In this document: positions 42,953 through 54,136 of the stretch, piece after piece
How the letters are laid out: every line of letters begins with the position of its first letter
Numbering within the stretch: the first letter of the stretch is position 1
Source of the DNA: JAOPZW01 sp963764585
Lineage (GTDB): Bacteria; Actinomycetota; Thermoleophilia; Solirubrobacterales; Solirubrobacteraceae
DNA length: 64,000 nucleotides
NCBI GenBank assembly: GCA_963764585.1
Contig: CAVXTB010000007.1
Span: forward strand, 186,001 to 250,000
Direction of reading: 5' to 3'
The notes under the pieces: generated by a model
The model's database searches: none
Seen by the model: only the letters and a program-made list of their open reading frames with translations
Told to the model about the DNA's origin: nothing
Position numbers and translations under genes: made by a program

Positions 42953-45153
42953 TCAACGGATTTGGATTGTCCCCATGATCGGGGTGGCAACCGGGCCCTT
43001 GCCCACGAGGCGAGCGACGCTGAGCACATAGCGCCCGGGCCTCAGCAAAGCGCGCCGGATCCGGTTGCCGGTCGCGCACCGCAGGACTCCAAGCACCGGC
43101 GCTCGCAGAATCGACGCGCGGCCGACGGAGCTCCAGCGGTGGCCGAGTAACTCGGAACATTGCGTACGCGTCGTGGCGCGACTGAGTATCAGCCGGAAGC
43201 GCCCAGCGGCGAGTCCTCGCACGGGAAGGCTCACGGTCGAACCTCGATGGGTCGCGGGCAGCGCGCGCACCCGGAGCTTTGGAGCGGGGTTCACGCGGGC
43301 CGGGGCGATCAGGGCTGATCCGGCCAGTCCGTAGCCGCCGTTCAACCGGGCCAGAAGGATGTTCGCGATCGCATTCTGTCCGAGCGTGTTCGCGTGCCAA
43401 GCTCCGTTGCTGCTGCCCTCATGATCATTCGATTCTATGCCGGTGACAATCCACCGGCTGGCGTTGGCACAGATACCATGGCCGTCGAAGGCGCTCTGCA
43501 CGCCACTGACGAACTGCCAGCCGTGCGCTGCCGCCGCGCCCGCCACGGTCGCGTTAAGCGGGGCGACAAGGGCGTCGTGGCCGTAGCGGCGGGCTCTCGA
43601 CGACGGGGCGAGCGGCGGGATCCCCGGTGCGGGCTGGTCGGCTTTGCAGAATGGGGAATACGGTCCGCCCAAGGCAGGCGGAAAATCGTCACGCGTCGCG
43701 TCCCAGTACTCGGTGAGATAGACGCTGCTGGGTGCGAGCCCCATCTGCGCGAATCGGGCCGCCATCTGATCGAGCGAGCCGGCAACAGGCGTAGCCGTTG
43801 TTGAACCGGGTCCACGTATTGGGGGCGCAGACACGCGTCGCCGATCGGGTTGTATGTGGGCTTGAACAGGTTGACCACGGTGTTCGGGCGGTAGCAGAGC
43901 TTCACGAGGTCTGACCATGCCATGTCGTTGGCGCCGATCGTGATCAGCACCGCGTCTGGTTTGCGACCTGCCTCGGAGATCAGCGTTTGGAGTTGATCAG
44001 CCTGCGGCGGGATCGGCTTATGGCAGTTCGGAGGAACGCGTCCAGCTGCCTCGTCGCACATCAAGGGGGGTACACCCGGGATATTGGTCGGCTTGTTCTC
44101 GCCGTCGTATGGCGTAAGAATCCCGCCGTTACCGACGTCGTCGGCAGTCACAGTTGTGCCCGCTGGGAATCCAAGGGCCCGGCGGCTAACGGCGATGGTG
44201 TTTGCGCCCGGGCCGAGGGTAAAAACCGAGCCCACGACGAGTTTGCGGGCGCCGGCTTGAAGTTCGTACAGCCGCGACGCCGTGAAAGGGTATGGGCCGT
44301 TACTGGGCGTCAGCGTCAAGCATGCAAGGCGACCGCAGGGCCGTGGCGCGGCTGCCAGCTTGAACGTGGCCGTGTTGTCGGTGATGCTCGCCCCTGAGCA
44401 GGCGAGATGCCAGAAGGTGACTGACGTCTGTTCGTCGGGGTGATCCTGCCGGCCGTCTTGGATGCGGGTCGCGGCAACTGCAGACGCTGCTCGGGCGCTG
44501 CGATCGCATCGGGCGCCATCCCCGAAGTCGGGGTGATTCGTGTAGCCCTCGGCCCACAGCCCGTGAGCCCCGCCCCCCGCGTCGTTGGCGTTCACCTCCG
44601 GGGCTCCTTCGCCGGACGCAGCCGAGTCGCCGAGCGATGCGATCAGCAGGTCACGGAAGCGGATCGTCTTCGATGTGGACGTTGCTCGTCCTGCTTGGTT
44701 GGTGACAGTGAGCGTGACGGTCCAGGTCGTCCACGCGCCGATGAGATGGCGAGGCCACGATGTCTGGCAGGTTCCAGGCATCTTCCAGGTCGCCGTTCCG
44801 TCGCTGACCGTCCAGTCGTACGCTCGTAACGGCTGCTCGCTGCCACTGGACGACAAACAGCCGTTGAAGCTCACGGAGTCGCCGGTGTCGGTCCGCAAGG
44901 TCTCACGCGATATGCCTGGCCGCGAACCGTCGCGGGTGGGCAGTCGGGTCGGCAGACCCCACACGAACTTCGCGCGAAACGCGGCGGTGCCGGTGCCGGT
45001 GTCGTCTCTGCATCCGTGCGGCGTCCAGATCTGCCCGTCCGGGCAGGTCGGCGGCGGCAACGCGGAAGCGGGCGTGCTACTGAATCCGAAACCCAGGGCC
45101 AGCGCGGCCGCAACAGCGATCGTTTGAGCCTTCGTCAGTAGCTGCTGGGTCAT
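42953..45153 (-). pseudogene. secreted SGNH/GDSL hydrolase, one frameshift
   Basis: ATG 45153 starts a signal peptide (TIAVAAALALGFGFSSTPAS). A PKD-like domain follows, then the SGNH blocks: LIASLGDSAASGEG (block I Ser), ITIGANDMAW (block III) and, after a frame change near 43800, GAWHANTLGQ (block V His). The C-terminus has a beta-rich domain (RGLAAGRFRLILSRATTR). The joined protein has about 730 residues, in line with large actinobacterial extracellular esterases. A single indel separates the parts. Its promoter region is duplicated in front of the aegerolysin-like gene. Confidence 0.75.
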
Positions 45154-45180
45154 GTCGATTCCTCTCGCGGTCAAACAAGA

Positions 45181-45243
45181 TATGCGCCGCGTAGCTAGGG
45201 CTGCCAAGAGCCTTCAGGGATATTTCGTCACCTCAAACCACGG
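45181..45243 (-). promoter_or_regulatory. shared promoter region, copy A (SGNH hydrolase)
   Basis: Minus strand TTGGCA, 17 nt (GCCCTAGCTACGCGGCG), CATATC, about 28-90 bp upstream of the hydrolase ATG. The same block (GTGGTTTGAGGTGACGA..., GCTACGCGGCGCA) is repeated at 45729-45794. Confidence 0.5.
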
Positions 45244-45330
45244 CGGGGGTCAGTACTTACAGAGACAGCCGGTGGCCGGCCGGAAACAGAAGGCGACCCG
45301 AGGTGTCGCCTTCCGCTTCATCGCTGACCG

Positions 45331-45690
45331 TCAGTTGTCCGGCGGCTCCAGCACCACCTTCACGGCGGCGTTGTTGCCACTGATGTCCGTGTGGGTCTGT
45401 GTGTAGCCGGCCGGGAGGTCGACTCTGAAGCCGTTGGAGCCGAAGTAGGGGTCGTCCCAGTAGACCCTCACGTCGCCCGCATCAGACCCATACAGAACCC
45501 AGCCCTCGGTTCCTGTCCCGAAGCCGTCGGACTCGCTCTGCCAAGCGGCCGTCTTGCCGGGACCGATTTCCTCGGGCGGCACGTCCTTCTCGCCGTTGCT
45601 CCACTCGCCGTGGTCGAGGTGGAGGTCCTTGCGATGCAAGTCAAGGTCGGTGAGATTGCGCAGCCTGATCGCAAACGATCTAACAGCCAT
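45331..45690 (-). CDS. aegerolysin-family-like protein
   Basis: A 119-residue, probably all-beta protein: SFAIRLRNLTDLDLHRKDLH, LDHGEWSNGEKDVPPEEIGP, GFGTGTEGWVLYG, VRVYWDDPYFGSNGF. The order (N-terminal strand, HGEW, GTEG, YWDxPxxGxN) resembles aegerolysins and the related Bacillus crystal protein ET79, which bind membrane lipids, sometimes with a pore-forming partner. There is no signal peptide, as in aegerolysins. ATG 45690 has AGAAGGGAG upstream. No MACPF partner is seen nearby. Confidence 0.55.
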   Translation of the reverse strand: MAVRSFAIRLRNLTDLDLHRKDLHLDHGEWSNGEKDVPPEEIGPGKTAAWQSESDGFGTGTEGWVLYGSDAGDVRVYWDDPYFGSNGFRVDLPAGYTQTHTDISGNNAAVKVVLEPPDN

Positions 45691-45728
45691 GAGCGGACTC
45701 CCTTCTGGTGATAAGAGGTGGCTGCAAA

Positions 45729-45794
45729 GATGCTGCGCCGCATAGCTCAGGCTGCCAAGCCGCCCTAGGGTTAGCTCGTCACACCTCAACCACC
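45729..45794 (-). promoter_or_regulatory. shared promoter region, copy B (aegerolysin-like gene)
   Basis: Minus strand TTGGCA, 17 nt (GCCTGAGCTATGCGGCG), CAGCAT, 39-104 bp upstream of the ATG at 45690. About 75% identical by eye to copy A over 63 bp. Confidence 0.5.
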
Positions 45795-47174
45795 AGATTG
45801 CAAGCGGCGACCGACGCAGCCCCAGTGGGTGGTTCGTTCCGTCCGCGATGCAGGCGGAGTACGATCAAAGGCGCGGGTCGCTCCGATGATCGCCAGCGCG
45901 GCGGGAGAGGGTCCGCGCGATCCTCCGCGCCGCCGCGCGGCAAGCGGGGGGCGCGCGGTCGCGGAAGGCCCGGAAGGCTGCCGTGCCGGCCGCTCACGTG
46001 GTCGATTCGGACGAAGCCATCTTACGGCTCCGGGAGCGGACGGCCCCGACCGCCTGGCCCTGTGATCGCCCGCCGAGCCCGGAGTGACCACCGCTGGTCG
46101 CCGGGGTTCGCGGGCCAAGCTCAGGCTCAGTCTGGAAGACCATTCGCAACGAGATCGATCCATTTGGCCGATGTGGGGCAGATCCCGATTGAGAGGCTGC
46201 GTGCGCGTCGGTGCAACGAGACACCCTCCGGGACTCAAGCCAAGGCGGACAAGTCATCAAGAAGACTCGCACCGCGCATAAGGCCTCTGATCTGGTGAAA
46301 CTGCTCGCAAGGTATGTGGGATAAAGGCGCATGCGTACGCCTTTTTGGAGCTTGCCGTGGCCAAAGACGTAGAACCACTCGAAGGGCAAAAAGCAGGGAG
46401 GAACTCGTCGCCCGCTCGCGCGACCACGGCGCGAACATGCGCCCGCGGCGACTGGCCGCCGAGCCGCCGGCGCGACGGTCCGCCCAGGTCGAGACCGAGA
46501 TCGGCGAGCCCGCAGTGGAGGCCGTCGGGCAGCTCCTCACCGACTGCATACGAGTGGTCGCGGCAACCGCGGCCTCAAACGCCATCGGCATGCGTGCCGA
46601 GGTGCTCGCGATCACCGATGCCACGTATGCCACCAGGCCAAGCTCATCCCCGGACCTGACCACGACCCCGAGCGCTTCGAGCGTGGCACACCGCCCTTCC
46701 AGCTGCTCACCGGCGTGCCCGCCGCTATCGAACTGGCTGGCGGGACCGACTGCACGCCCCGGGCGACTGGCGCACCGCCCGGTTCGCCACCTCAACGCGA
46801 TCCAGCAGCGACGACTGCACCACCTCCTCGAACGGCTCCTGACCGGCTCGACGCCATCGACGCCCGTGCGGCTACTCGGGGCGCCATGCCGGCGCACCTC
46901 GATTTGTGTCCTTGCTCTCCTGGGCTGCGACCCATGATCGACACCGGCTCGCCCGCTTGCGGGCGAGCCCGCGAGCGCCTCACCCACCCAGGGCCCGCCG
47001 CCTCCGGGCGGTGAGGCCCCAGTGTCGTCCGTGGCGGGATAGCGACCCCTCTCGCTCGGAGGCCCCGAGGTGTGGAGAGTCATCCCTCGGGTGGGTTGCT
47101 CCCGGGGTGCTGAAGGTGGGAAGCTCGCGTCGGGAAAGCCATGACCGAGCTCGACGCCATCCGCGGCACTGGCG
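45795..47174. other. 1.4-kb region without a confident gene
   Basis: No frame on either strand gives recognisable protein text for long. The best is a plus-strand stretch near 46480-46620 (QVETEIGEPAVEAVGQLLTD). The long minus-strand frame at 46235-47743 is an antisense shadow. The region holds a terminator at 46323-46346. It may be decayed coding DNA with many indels. Confidence 0.4.
46323..46346 (+). terminator. rho-independent terminator
   Basis: AAAGGCG, 8-nt loop, CGCCTTT, then TT. Good stem and T tract, in a region without a confident gene. Confidence 0.5.
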
Positions 47175-47859
47175 ATGCCCGCACGACTGAGTCGCCGATC
47201 CCGACGCCCGTCGGATCTCAAGGCGGTCATCGAAGCCGAGCGCGCCGGGATTCCCTTCGTGCATTGGCGTGCGGGACGGCGATCAGCAGCTGAGGCTGCT
47301 CCGCGACCGAGCCCCAGCGGCTCACCGTCGGGCCGGCGGCCGGACTCCGACATCGCGCTGGGCGCCGACGCGGAAGTCTCGCGGGCGCACGCACTGCTCG
47401 AGCTGGTGGGCGGGCAGTGGACCGTCGTCGACGACGGGCTTTCGCGCAACGGGACGTTCGTCAACGGCAGTCGCGTCCACGGCCGCCAGGCGTTACACGA
47501 CCGCGACCGCCTGTGCTTCGGGCAGACGCAGGTCATCTTCCGCGAGCCGCCCTGATCCGGAGCACGCGGCCTCGACAGCGCAGGTGCCGGCCAACCCGCG
47601 GCCGCGACGCTGTCGGAGACGCAGACGAAAGGTCCTCGTCGCGCTCTGCCGTCCGGTGAACGACTCGACGGCGGCGACGCCCGCGACCAATCGTCAGATC
47701 GCCGACGAAGGTGTTTCTCAGCGTCGACGCCGTCAAGGCTCATCTGCGCGTCCTGTTCGATCGCTTCGGCGCTGGGCGAGCTGCCGCAGAACGAGAAGCG
47801 CGCGCGGCTCGCGGCCGCAGGTCCTCCTCGACGGCGTGCTCAAGCCGCACGACTTCTGA
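47175..47859 (+). pseudogene. FHA-domain regulator with LuxR-type C-terminus, frameshifted
   Basis: ATG 47175 gives RPSDLKAVIEAERAGIPFVH. After frame changes near 47270-47310 the FHA domain is complete: GRRPDSDIALGADAEVSRAH, then LSRNGTFVNGSRVHGRQALH (phosphothreonine-binding Arg, Ser-His and Asn-Gly). After a TGA at 47553 another frame gives VLVALCRPVNDSTAATPATN, then LSVDAVKAHLRVLFDRFGAG, a LuxR-like HTH, ending LLDGVLKPHDF. This FHA-HTH fusion is frequent in Solirubrobacter-like genomes. It converges on the kinase operon, and the last 20 bp overlap. Confidence 0.65.
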
Positions 47860-48524
47860 GCGCCAGCGTGATCGTGGTCCAGGCGCCGACGTGGACCTCG
47901 ATCGCCGTCGCGCAAGCGGGACTTCGAGATGCGGCGGGATCGGGTCGTTGTCGTCGTTGATCGTCGTCCCGTTGCTGGAGCGCTCGTCGACGATCGCCCA
48001 CGCGCCGTCCGGTGCGCGGACGAGCGTTGCGTGCAGGCGCGACACCGCCGGGTCGCCGAGCTCGATCTCAGGCGCGTCCTCGCCGGGACGGGCGCCGGCG
48101 GCCGATGCGAACGCGGGCCGCGGCGAGAACCACCGTCCGTGCCGCTTCGCCGTGCGGGAAGGCCAACCCGTCGGGGGCCATCGCGCTCGAAGTACGCGCG
48201 GTCGGGCGCGACCTCCGCCGCCCATGCGGGCGGCGAAGCATCGGCGGAGGGGGACGCGCGCGTCGGAGGGCGCGGGAGCAGCGGGTTGCGCGAGATCGAA
48301 GCCGCAGGTCTCGCAGAAGCGGTCGTGGCCCGTCGCGCGGCGCCCCGCACTGCGGGCACGGCGGGCTCGCCGGAGACGCGCTCGTGACCGGCGTCGCGCT
48401 CGTGTCGGCGGGCGCCGCGTTTTCCTGCGGCGGCGATGGCGGGCGCGGCATCGATGCGCGCTCCGCACTGGTCGCAGTAGTCCGCCGTCGCCGAGTGGTG
48501 GCCGGCGGGGCACGTCGCGCTCAT
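47840..48524 (-). pseudogene. zinc-ribbon FHA-domain protein, frameshifted
   Basis: ATG 48524: MSATCPAGHHSATADYCDQC (zinc ribbon), then DRFCETCGFDLAQP (second ribbon). The FHA domain follows: GDPAVSRLHATLVRAPDGAW and VDERSSNGTTIND. It ends AIEVHVGAWTTITLALRSRA with stop at 47840, in shifted frames. The length is not a multiple of three. Last gene of the coupled operon; it would read the phosphothreonines made by the PknG-like kinase. Starts in an ATGA overlap with the vWA gene. Confidence 0.65.
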
Positions 48525-49813
48525 GGGGCTTCGCTGTGGAGCCGGACCGTCTTCGTCGAGCGCGTGTCGAGCGACATCTCGTCGACCTCCTCGACGTGGC
48601 GCTTGAGCCGCACCGTGCCGATCGCGGGATCGTCGACCTCGACGACGCGTCGCAGGAGCTTGAGCGTCCCGTCGTTGCCGCCGGCTGGCCGCCAGCTGCA
48701 CGGCGCGGCCGAGCTTGAGCGTCGCCTCCGCCTCGTCGCCCGCGCGGCGCGCCTCCAGACCCTCCTGGATGACCTCGGCCAGCTCCGCCTGGCCGGTGTA
48801 GTGCGCGACCTCGCGGCTGATGCGCGTGGAGAGCGCGGTCTCGTCCGTCCAGACGGCGCGGATGAGCGCCTGCGTGACCGCCTCGCCGTCGACGACGAGG
48901 CTCACGCGCCCGGCGAGGACCTCGTCGCCCGACCTCGCGCGCGGCGACCCGGACGCTGACGTGGTAGTCGCGCGACTCGTCGCCCCAGGCCCCCGTCGGA
49001 TAGTCGACGGTACGCGCGTCGACCGGGACCGCGCGGTCGGTCAGGTCCTCGATCGCCGGCGCGACCTGCTTGACGAAGGTCGACCGCCGCGCCCTGCGGC
49101 GTCCACAGCCGCAGCGCGACGTCGGCGGTGCCACGCGCCATCGCGCGCTCGATCATCGCCTGGAAGTCGGCGACCATGTCCTCGGGCTGGGCGATGATGT
49201 CGACCGAGCCCAGCAGGGCCGAGGCGATCCGGCGCAGCTCCGCGACCTCCCAGTCGGTGCCCGACGCCGCGGCAGTCGCACTGGAAGCTGGCCCTGGCAC
49301 GCGGCGAGGACGCCGCTCGAGCTCCTCGGCGGTCTCGTGCTGGTTCTGGCCGTCGGTGAGCAGGATCGCGTGGCGCAGGCCGGCCGGCGTGGCCGTCGAA
49401 GAGCTGCCGCGCAAGCGTCAGCCAGGTCCCGATCGCGGTGCCCCCCGAGGGCACGATGTCGGCGACCGCCGCCTTCGCGTGCGCCCGGGTCTCGGCGGAC
49501 GCGGGAGCGAGCACGCCGCTGCTCGGGAAGACCGCGCGGGCCTCCTCCGTGCCGGCGATGACGCCGAAGGGGACGCCATCGCGGATCGCGTCGATGGCCG
49601 CCGCGGTGGCCTGCTTGGCGGCCTTGAGCTTGCCGGAGGGACTGACCATCGAGCCCGACGCGTCGACGATCACGATCTCGGCCGCCGCGGCGCGCGCCGG
49701 TCCTCGCGAAGCGCTCCGCGCCGATCGCCGTGACGGTGACGATGGCGTCGACGTCGGTCGCGCCGAGCGGCGAGGAACTCGTTCTGGTAGACGTCGGCGG
49801 TGAAGCGGCTCAT
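48521..49813 (-). pseudogene. von Willebrand factor A domain protein, frameshifted
   Basis: ATG 49813: MSRFTADVYQNEFL. The vWA domain has the MIDAS pieces EIVIVDASGSM (DxSxS) and VPSGGTAIGTWL, then AILLTDGQNQHET and VAELRRIASALLGSVDIIAQ. The C-terminal part (ETALSTRISREVAHYTGQAE, then ELAEVIQEGLEARRAGDEAE) is helical. The sense moves between frames at least three times. Paired with PP2C and kinase genes it resembles Ser/Thr signalling modules. ATGA overlaps on both sides. Confidence 0.65.
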
Positions 49814-50726
49814 GGCTGCGGGCCCTCCTCGGCGATTGACGTCGATGACGGCGACGGTGACGTCGTCGCGCGCTGCCGCTGGCGATCGCCACGTCGGCGA
49901 GATGATGCGCGACTGACGCCGGGCGCCGCGTGCGGGTCGAGGCTCTCCGATGAGCTGCGCGAGGTCCGCGGCGGCGGGCACGGCATTCCACAGCCCGTCG
50001 GTGCACAGCACGAGCCGGCCGGACGCCGGGGGCGCGAGCGTGATCACCTGCGGGCGTCGGGCGGCGAGTCGGCGCCGACCCAGCGCGTGATGGCGTGGGC
50101 GCGGCGGTCGGCGAACGCCTCCTCCGCGCGACAGCAGTCCCTCGGCGACCTGCTCCGCGGCCCACGAGTCGTCGACGGTGAGCTGGCGCGGCCTCGCCCG
50201 CGCCGAGCCAGTACGCGCGGCTGTCGCCGACCCAGCCCGACCACGAGCACGCCGTCGCGACAGGCGGCGGACACGAACGTGCACGACGGCAGCGCGAGCG
50301 CCGCGTTCGCGACGTCGGCGGGCACCTGCTCCACGGCGTCCGGGCGGCGGCGACGGCAGCGGCCGGTCGCTGCCTCCAGATCGCCGGCGCCGTCCAGCGC
50401 GGCGGCGAGCACGCGCGGCGGCGGCGGTCGCGGCCGCCCGCGCCGCGGCGTCGCCCGACGCCGACGTGGAGATGCCGTCGCAGACCACCGCGACGACGCC
50501 GTTCGAGCCGACGCGCTCGAGGCGGAAGGCATCCTCGTTGCGCCGGTGCGAGCGCCCCTGCTCGCTGACCGCGGCGGCGACGTCCAGGTCGAGTTGGACC
50601 CGGCGCGCCGTCGGGCGCCCGGCCGGGGCGCTGGCGACGGCCGCGCCGCAGCCCTCGCAGAAGTTGTCGCCGGCGAGCACCGGCGCGTCGCACGCCGCAC
50701 AGCGCAGGGCGAGCTCGCCGCTCATG
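49810..50726 (-). pseudogene. zinc-ribbon PP2C-type protein phosphatase, frameshifted
   Basis: ATG 50726: SGELALRCAACDAPVLAGDN, then FCEGCG (zinc ribbon). PP2C motifs follow: RSHRRNEDAF, VVAVVCDGISTSASGD, RLVLCTDGLWNAVP and DDVTVAVI, with metal-binding Asp in each. Two or more frame changes interrupt the middle. It is the natural antagonist of the adjacent PknG-like kinase. The likely stop forms an ATGA overlap with the vWA start. Confidence 0.7.
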
Positions 50727-52969
50727 TCCACGTCCTCGGTCGAATGTCGTTGGCGCAGTCGACGAGGCGGATGCGCTCGGCGGGGTCCTCGGTGACGGTG
50801 CGCGAGCGTCCGGTAGCCGCGCTCGAGGCCCGCGCGCAGGTCGCGCTCGGTCAGCGCCACGCCCAGCAGCGCGCTCTCCGGTCCCGGCCAGCCGTCGAGC
50901 TCGTCCACGACCGCCAGCGCTGCCAGGAGGAGCTTGATGGCAAGGCGCGCGCGCCGCTCGGGGTCGAGGGTGAGCGACTCCAGCGTCGCTCGCGGCGCGC
51001 GCGCAGGTCGGCGACGTCCGGGGCGCCCTTGAGGCGCGGGCCGGCGAGGAGATCGACCTTGGCGACCTGGGCGTCCTCGTGCGAGCTCGACGACGGCGGC
51101 ACGCGGTCGTAGGCCGCCAGCGCGCCCGCACGATCGCCGGTGGCCAGGCGGCAGCGGGCCAGCCCGAACGCCGCGGTCGTGTACGCTCGGGTCGGTGACG
51201 CGCGACGATCTCGTACCAGCGGCGCGCGCGGTCCGCGGCGCACCGGCGAGCTCGTGCGCGACGCCGAGCGCCAGCTTCGCGGCCAGCTCGCCGGGGACCG
51301 CCGCGTAGACGTCGCTGAACGCCTGCACGCGCGTCGCCCGCGCGCGCCCTCGGCCAGGCAGGCGACGCCGCGGGCCCATGCGGCGCGCCACTCCCAGGGG
51401 TCCGTCGGCCTCGATCGCGGCGCAGCAGTCGTAGCGCGGCGCCGCCACTCGCCCGCCTCGGTGAGCGCGCGCACGAGCCGCAGCTCGACCTCGACCGTCT
51501 GGACCGGCGCCTGCGCGGAGCTGCTCGACGAGCTCGGCCGGCTCGGTCGCCGAGAGCGTGGCCAGGTAGCCGGCCGCCGGGTCGTCGGTCGGCGACGCGC
51601 AGGACGGGCAGGCGCCGCCAGTCGGCGCGCGCCGGGTCGGCGCGCAAGTCGCCGGTGAAGAGCGTGCTGCTGCGCCGGCGCACGGTCGTGCCGTCCTCGG
51701 CGGCGACGACCTCGCGCAGGACGCCGAAGAGCTGGTCGGCCATCTCGTCGGCCGACTGGAAGCGGTCGTCGCGGTCGGGCGCGGTGGCCTTGAGCAGGAA
51801 GCGGTACAGCGAGTCGAAGCGCTGCAGCACCGGGACCGACGTCCTGCGCCGGCAGGCGTGAACGTGAAGCTGCCCTGGTAGCCCTGGAAGTCGAAGCACA
51901 GCAGCGCGAGCGTGCGCGCGACGGTGAACAGGTCGGAGGCGACCGTCGGGCCGGCCTGCGGCGATCTCGGGCGCCTGGTAGCCGACCGTCCCGTAGATCG
52001 GGCTCGACGCGTCGCCGATCCGGTAGACCCCGCCGAGGTCGATGAGCTTCAGCGAGTGCTCGGTCTGGATGACGTTGTCGAGCTTGAAGTCGCAGAAGAG
52101 CAGCCCGCGGTCGTGCAGGTAGCCGAGGGCCGGGAGGATCTCGAGCATGTAGGCGATCGCCTGCGCCGACGGGCAGCGGCTGCGGCGTGCCGCCGTTGGC
52201 CTCGCGGCGGCCTCGAGGATGTCCTTCAGGCTCGTGCCGCCGACGTACTCCATGACGATGTAGCCCGAGCTTCCGTGCTGGACGAAGTTGTGGATCCTGA
52301 CGATGTTCGGGTGCTCGACCTCGGCCAGGAAGCGGCGCTCGGCGAGCGCGGCCGCCATCGCGTCGTCGTCGCCGCGTGTTGAGCAGGCCCTTGAGCACCA
52401 CCCAGCGGTCGGAGACGTTGCGGTCCCTGGCGAGGTAGACCCAGCCCATGCCGCCGTGGGCGAGGCAGCCGACGACCTCGTACTGGCCGGCGACGAGGTC
52501 GCCGGCCGCGAGCTTCGGCGCGAACGAGAAGCGCGCGCCGCAGCTGCGGCAGAAGCCCTCCGGACGCCCGGGCGCGCCGTCGCGCGAGCGGCCGACCGGC
52601 TCTCCGCAGCGCGCGCAGAAGCGGCGCGCCTCGGCGACCGCCGGGGTCCTCGAGCACCGCGGTGGCCGGGTCGCGGTACGGGCGTCGGCGGGATCTCGAC
52701 GAGGCCGGCGCCGAGGCGGCGCCGCGCGCCGCGTGCGCCGCGTGCCGGAGCGGCGCGCCGCTGTGGTGCCCGGAGCGCGAGAGCTGCGTGCTCATGGCGG
52801 CGGGCGCGGAGGCGGGCGCACCGCGCCGCGGCCGGTCGCCGCGCGCGCGGCTGGCCGCCGACGCGACGGCGGCCGCCGCGGCGACCGGACGGCGGCGGGG
52901 CGCCATCCCGCAGACGTCGCAGTAGCCGTCGACGACTTGCCCGCTGCAGCCGGGCTGCTCGCAGGTCAT
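50723..52969 (-). pseudogene. pknG: PknG-like serine/threonine kinase, frameshifted
   Basis: ATG 52969: MTCEQPGCSGQVVDGYCDVC (zinc site). The kinase pieces are GWVYLARDRNVSDRWVVLKG (Lys), EVEHPNIVRIHNFV, GYIVMEYVGGTSLKDIL, LLFCDFKLDNVIQTEHSLKL (CDFK in place of HRDLK, as in PknG) and IDLGGVYRI. A TPR region follows, ending DIRPRTWT at 50723. The span of 2247 bp equals the usual 750-residue PknG. At least five frame changes. In mycobacteria pknG lies with glnH and glnX and senses amino acids to control 2-oxoglutarate flux. The same companions are present here. Confidence 0.75.
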
Positions 52970-54136
52970 CGCAGCGACCTCCCGGTTGGCGCGGCGGACA
53001 GGCCCTCCTGGTAGCGGCGCACGAGGCTCGGCCGCCTCGCGCGAGGTCCGTCGGCGCGGTGTGCAGCACGCGCTGCGCTCGCGCGTGCAGCGCCGCGAGC
53101 TCGGGGTCCTCGAGCAGCCGCAGGCGCCGACGCCTTGGCCGGTAGGCGTCCAGGCGCCGGCGCAGCTCGTCGCGCAGCGCGATCGGCGCGCGGTTCGCGG
53201 CCTCGACCTGCCGCGCCTCGTCGCGCGCGGCGGTGGCGCGGCGCGTGCCAGCGCTCGAGGGCGTGCGCGGCCTCGCGCCAGGCGCCCGAGCGCGCGAGGT
53301 CGGCGGCGTCGTCGAGCTCGCCCGCGAGGTCCGCCGGCAGCGGCGCCGGGACCGGGCACGCTCGGGGCCGGCGATCTTCGCGAGCGCGGCGGCGTGGGCT
53401 GCGCGCGCCTCGCCGTCGGCGCGCCGCGCGGCGGCGAGCAGGTCCGCGGCCTGCTCGAGCCGGGCTTCGGAGTCGGCCCGGAAGTCGCGCAGGCGCTCGA
53501 CGCGAGCGCGGACGGCGGCGACGCTCGCCTCGAGCGCGTCGACCGGCTCGGGCGTCGCTGCGAGCGGATCGCGCGCGACGGCGTCGGTCACGCCGCGCGA
53601 GCTCGGCGCGGGCCTCGGCGAGTCGTCGGCGGGCGCCGCGCCGAGCTCCGTCGAGGAGCTCGCGCGCAGGCGCGCAGGGTCGCGTTCGCCGTGGTCAGCC
53701 GCGGGACGAGGGCGTCCCACGACCGCGGCGACGCGTCGCGACGAACCTGCGCGCGTCCTCGACGGCGGCCGCCGACGAGCTCAGCAGCTCGGCGGGCGAG
53801 CGGCGGGCGCCGGCGAGCCGGGACGCCGAGGACCCGGCCGTCGACGAGCGTCCTGGAGCTCGTGCAGCCGGTCGCGGCCGACGCTTCGCCCGGGCGCCGC
53901 GCAGGTCGCGAACGCGATGCGAGGTGGTCCTCGAGCACCGCCTGTGCCTCCCACGCCTGGAGCGAGCGGCGGCCGACGCCGACGCCCACGCTGCGGCGGT
54001 GGCGCCCGTCGAGCGTCGACTTCTCGAGCAGCTCGTCGCGTCGGGTCGAGCTCGAGCTCGAGCAGCGCCTCGGCGGTGTCCTCGACGTCGCGCCGTGAGG
54101 CTGCGGAGACGGAGGTCGAGCGCTTCGACGCGTCAT
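52966..54136 (-). pseudogene. coiled-coil protein of the PknG operon, frameshifted
   Basis: ATG 54136 overlaps the GlnH-like stop (ATGA), and its stop overlaps the kinase ATG. The pieces are Ala/Arg/Glu-rich helical text (e.g. VEALEASVAAVRARVERLRD-like stretch, then ARLEQAADLLAAARRADGEA), so a long coiled coil is likely. About 390 residues with several frame changes. No family assigned. Its place between sensor lipoprotein and kinase suggests a linker or regulator. Confidence 0.5.

Noticed and set aside
46235..47743. Minus-strand frame of 502 codons
   Set aside because: Antisense to the FHA domain at its right part and low-complexity Arg/Ser/Pro text elsewhere.
49041..53720. Minus-strand frame of 1559 codons
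   Set aside because: Only short stretches (kinase, vWA, PP2C pieces) are real. The frame is kept open by high GC while true sense jumps between frames, so it is not one protein.
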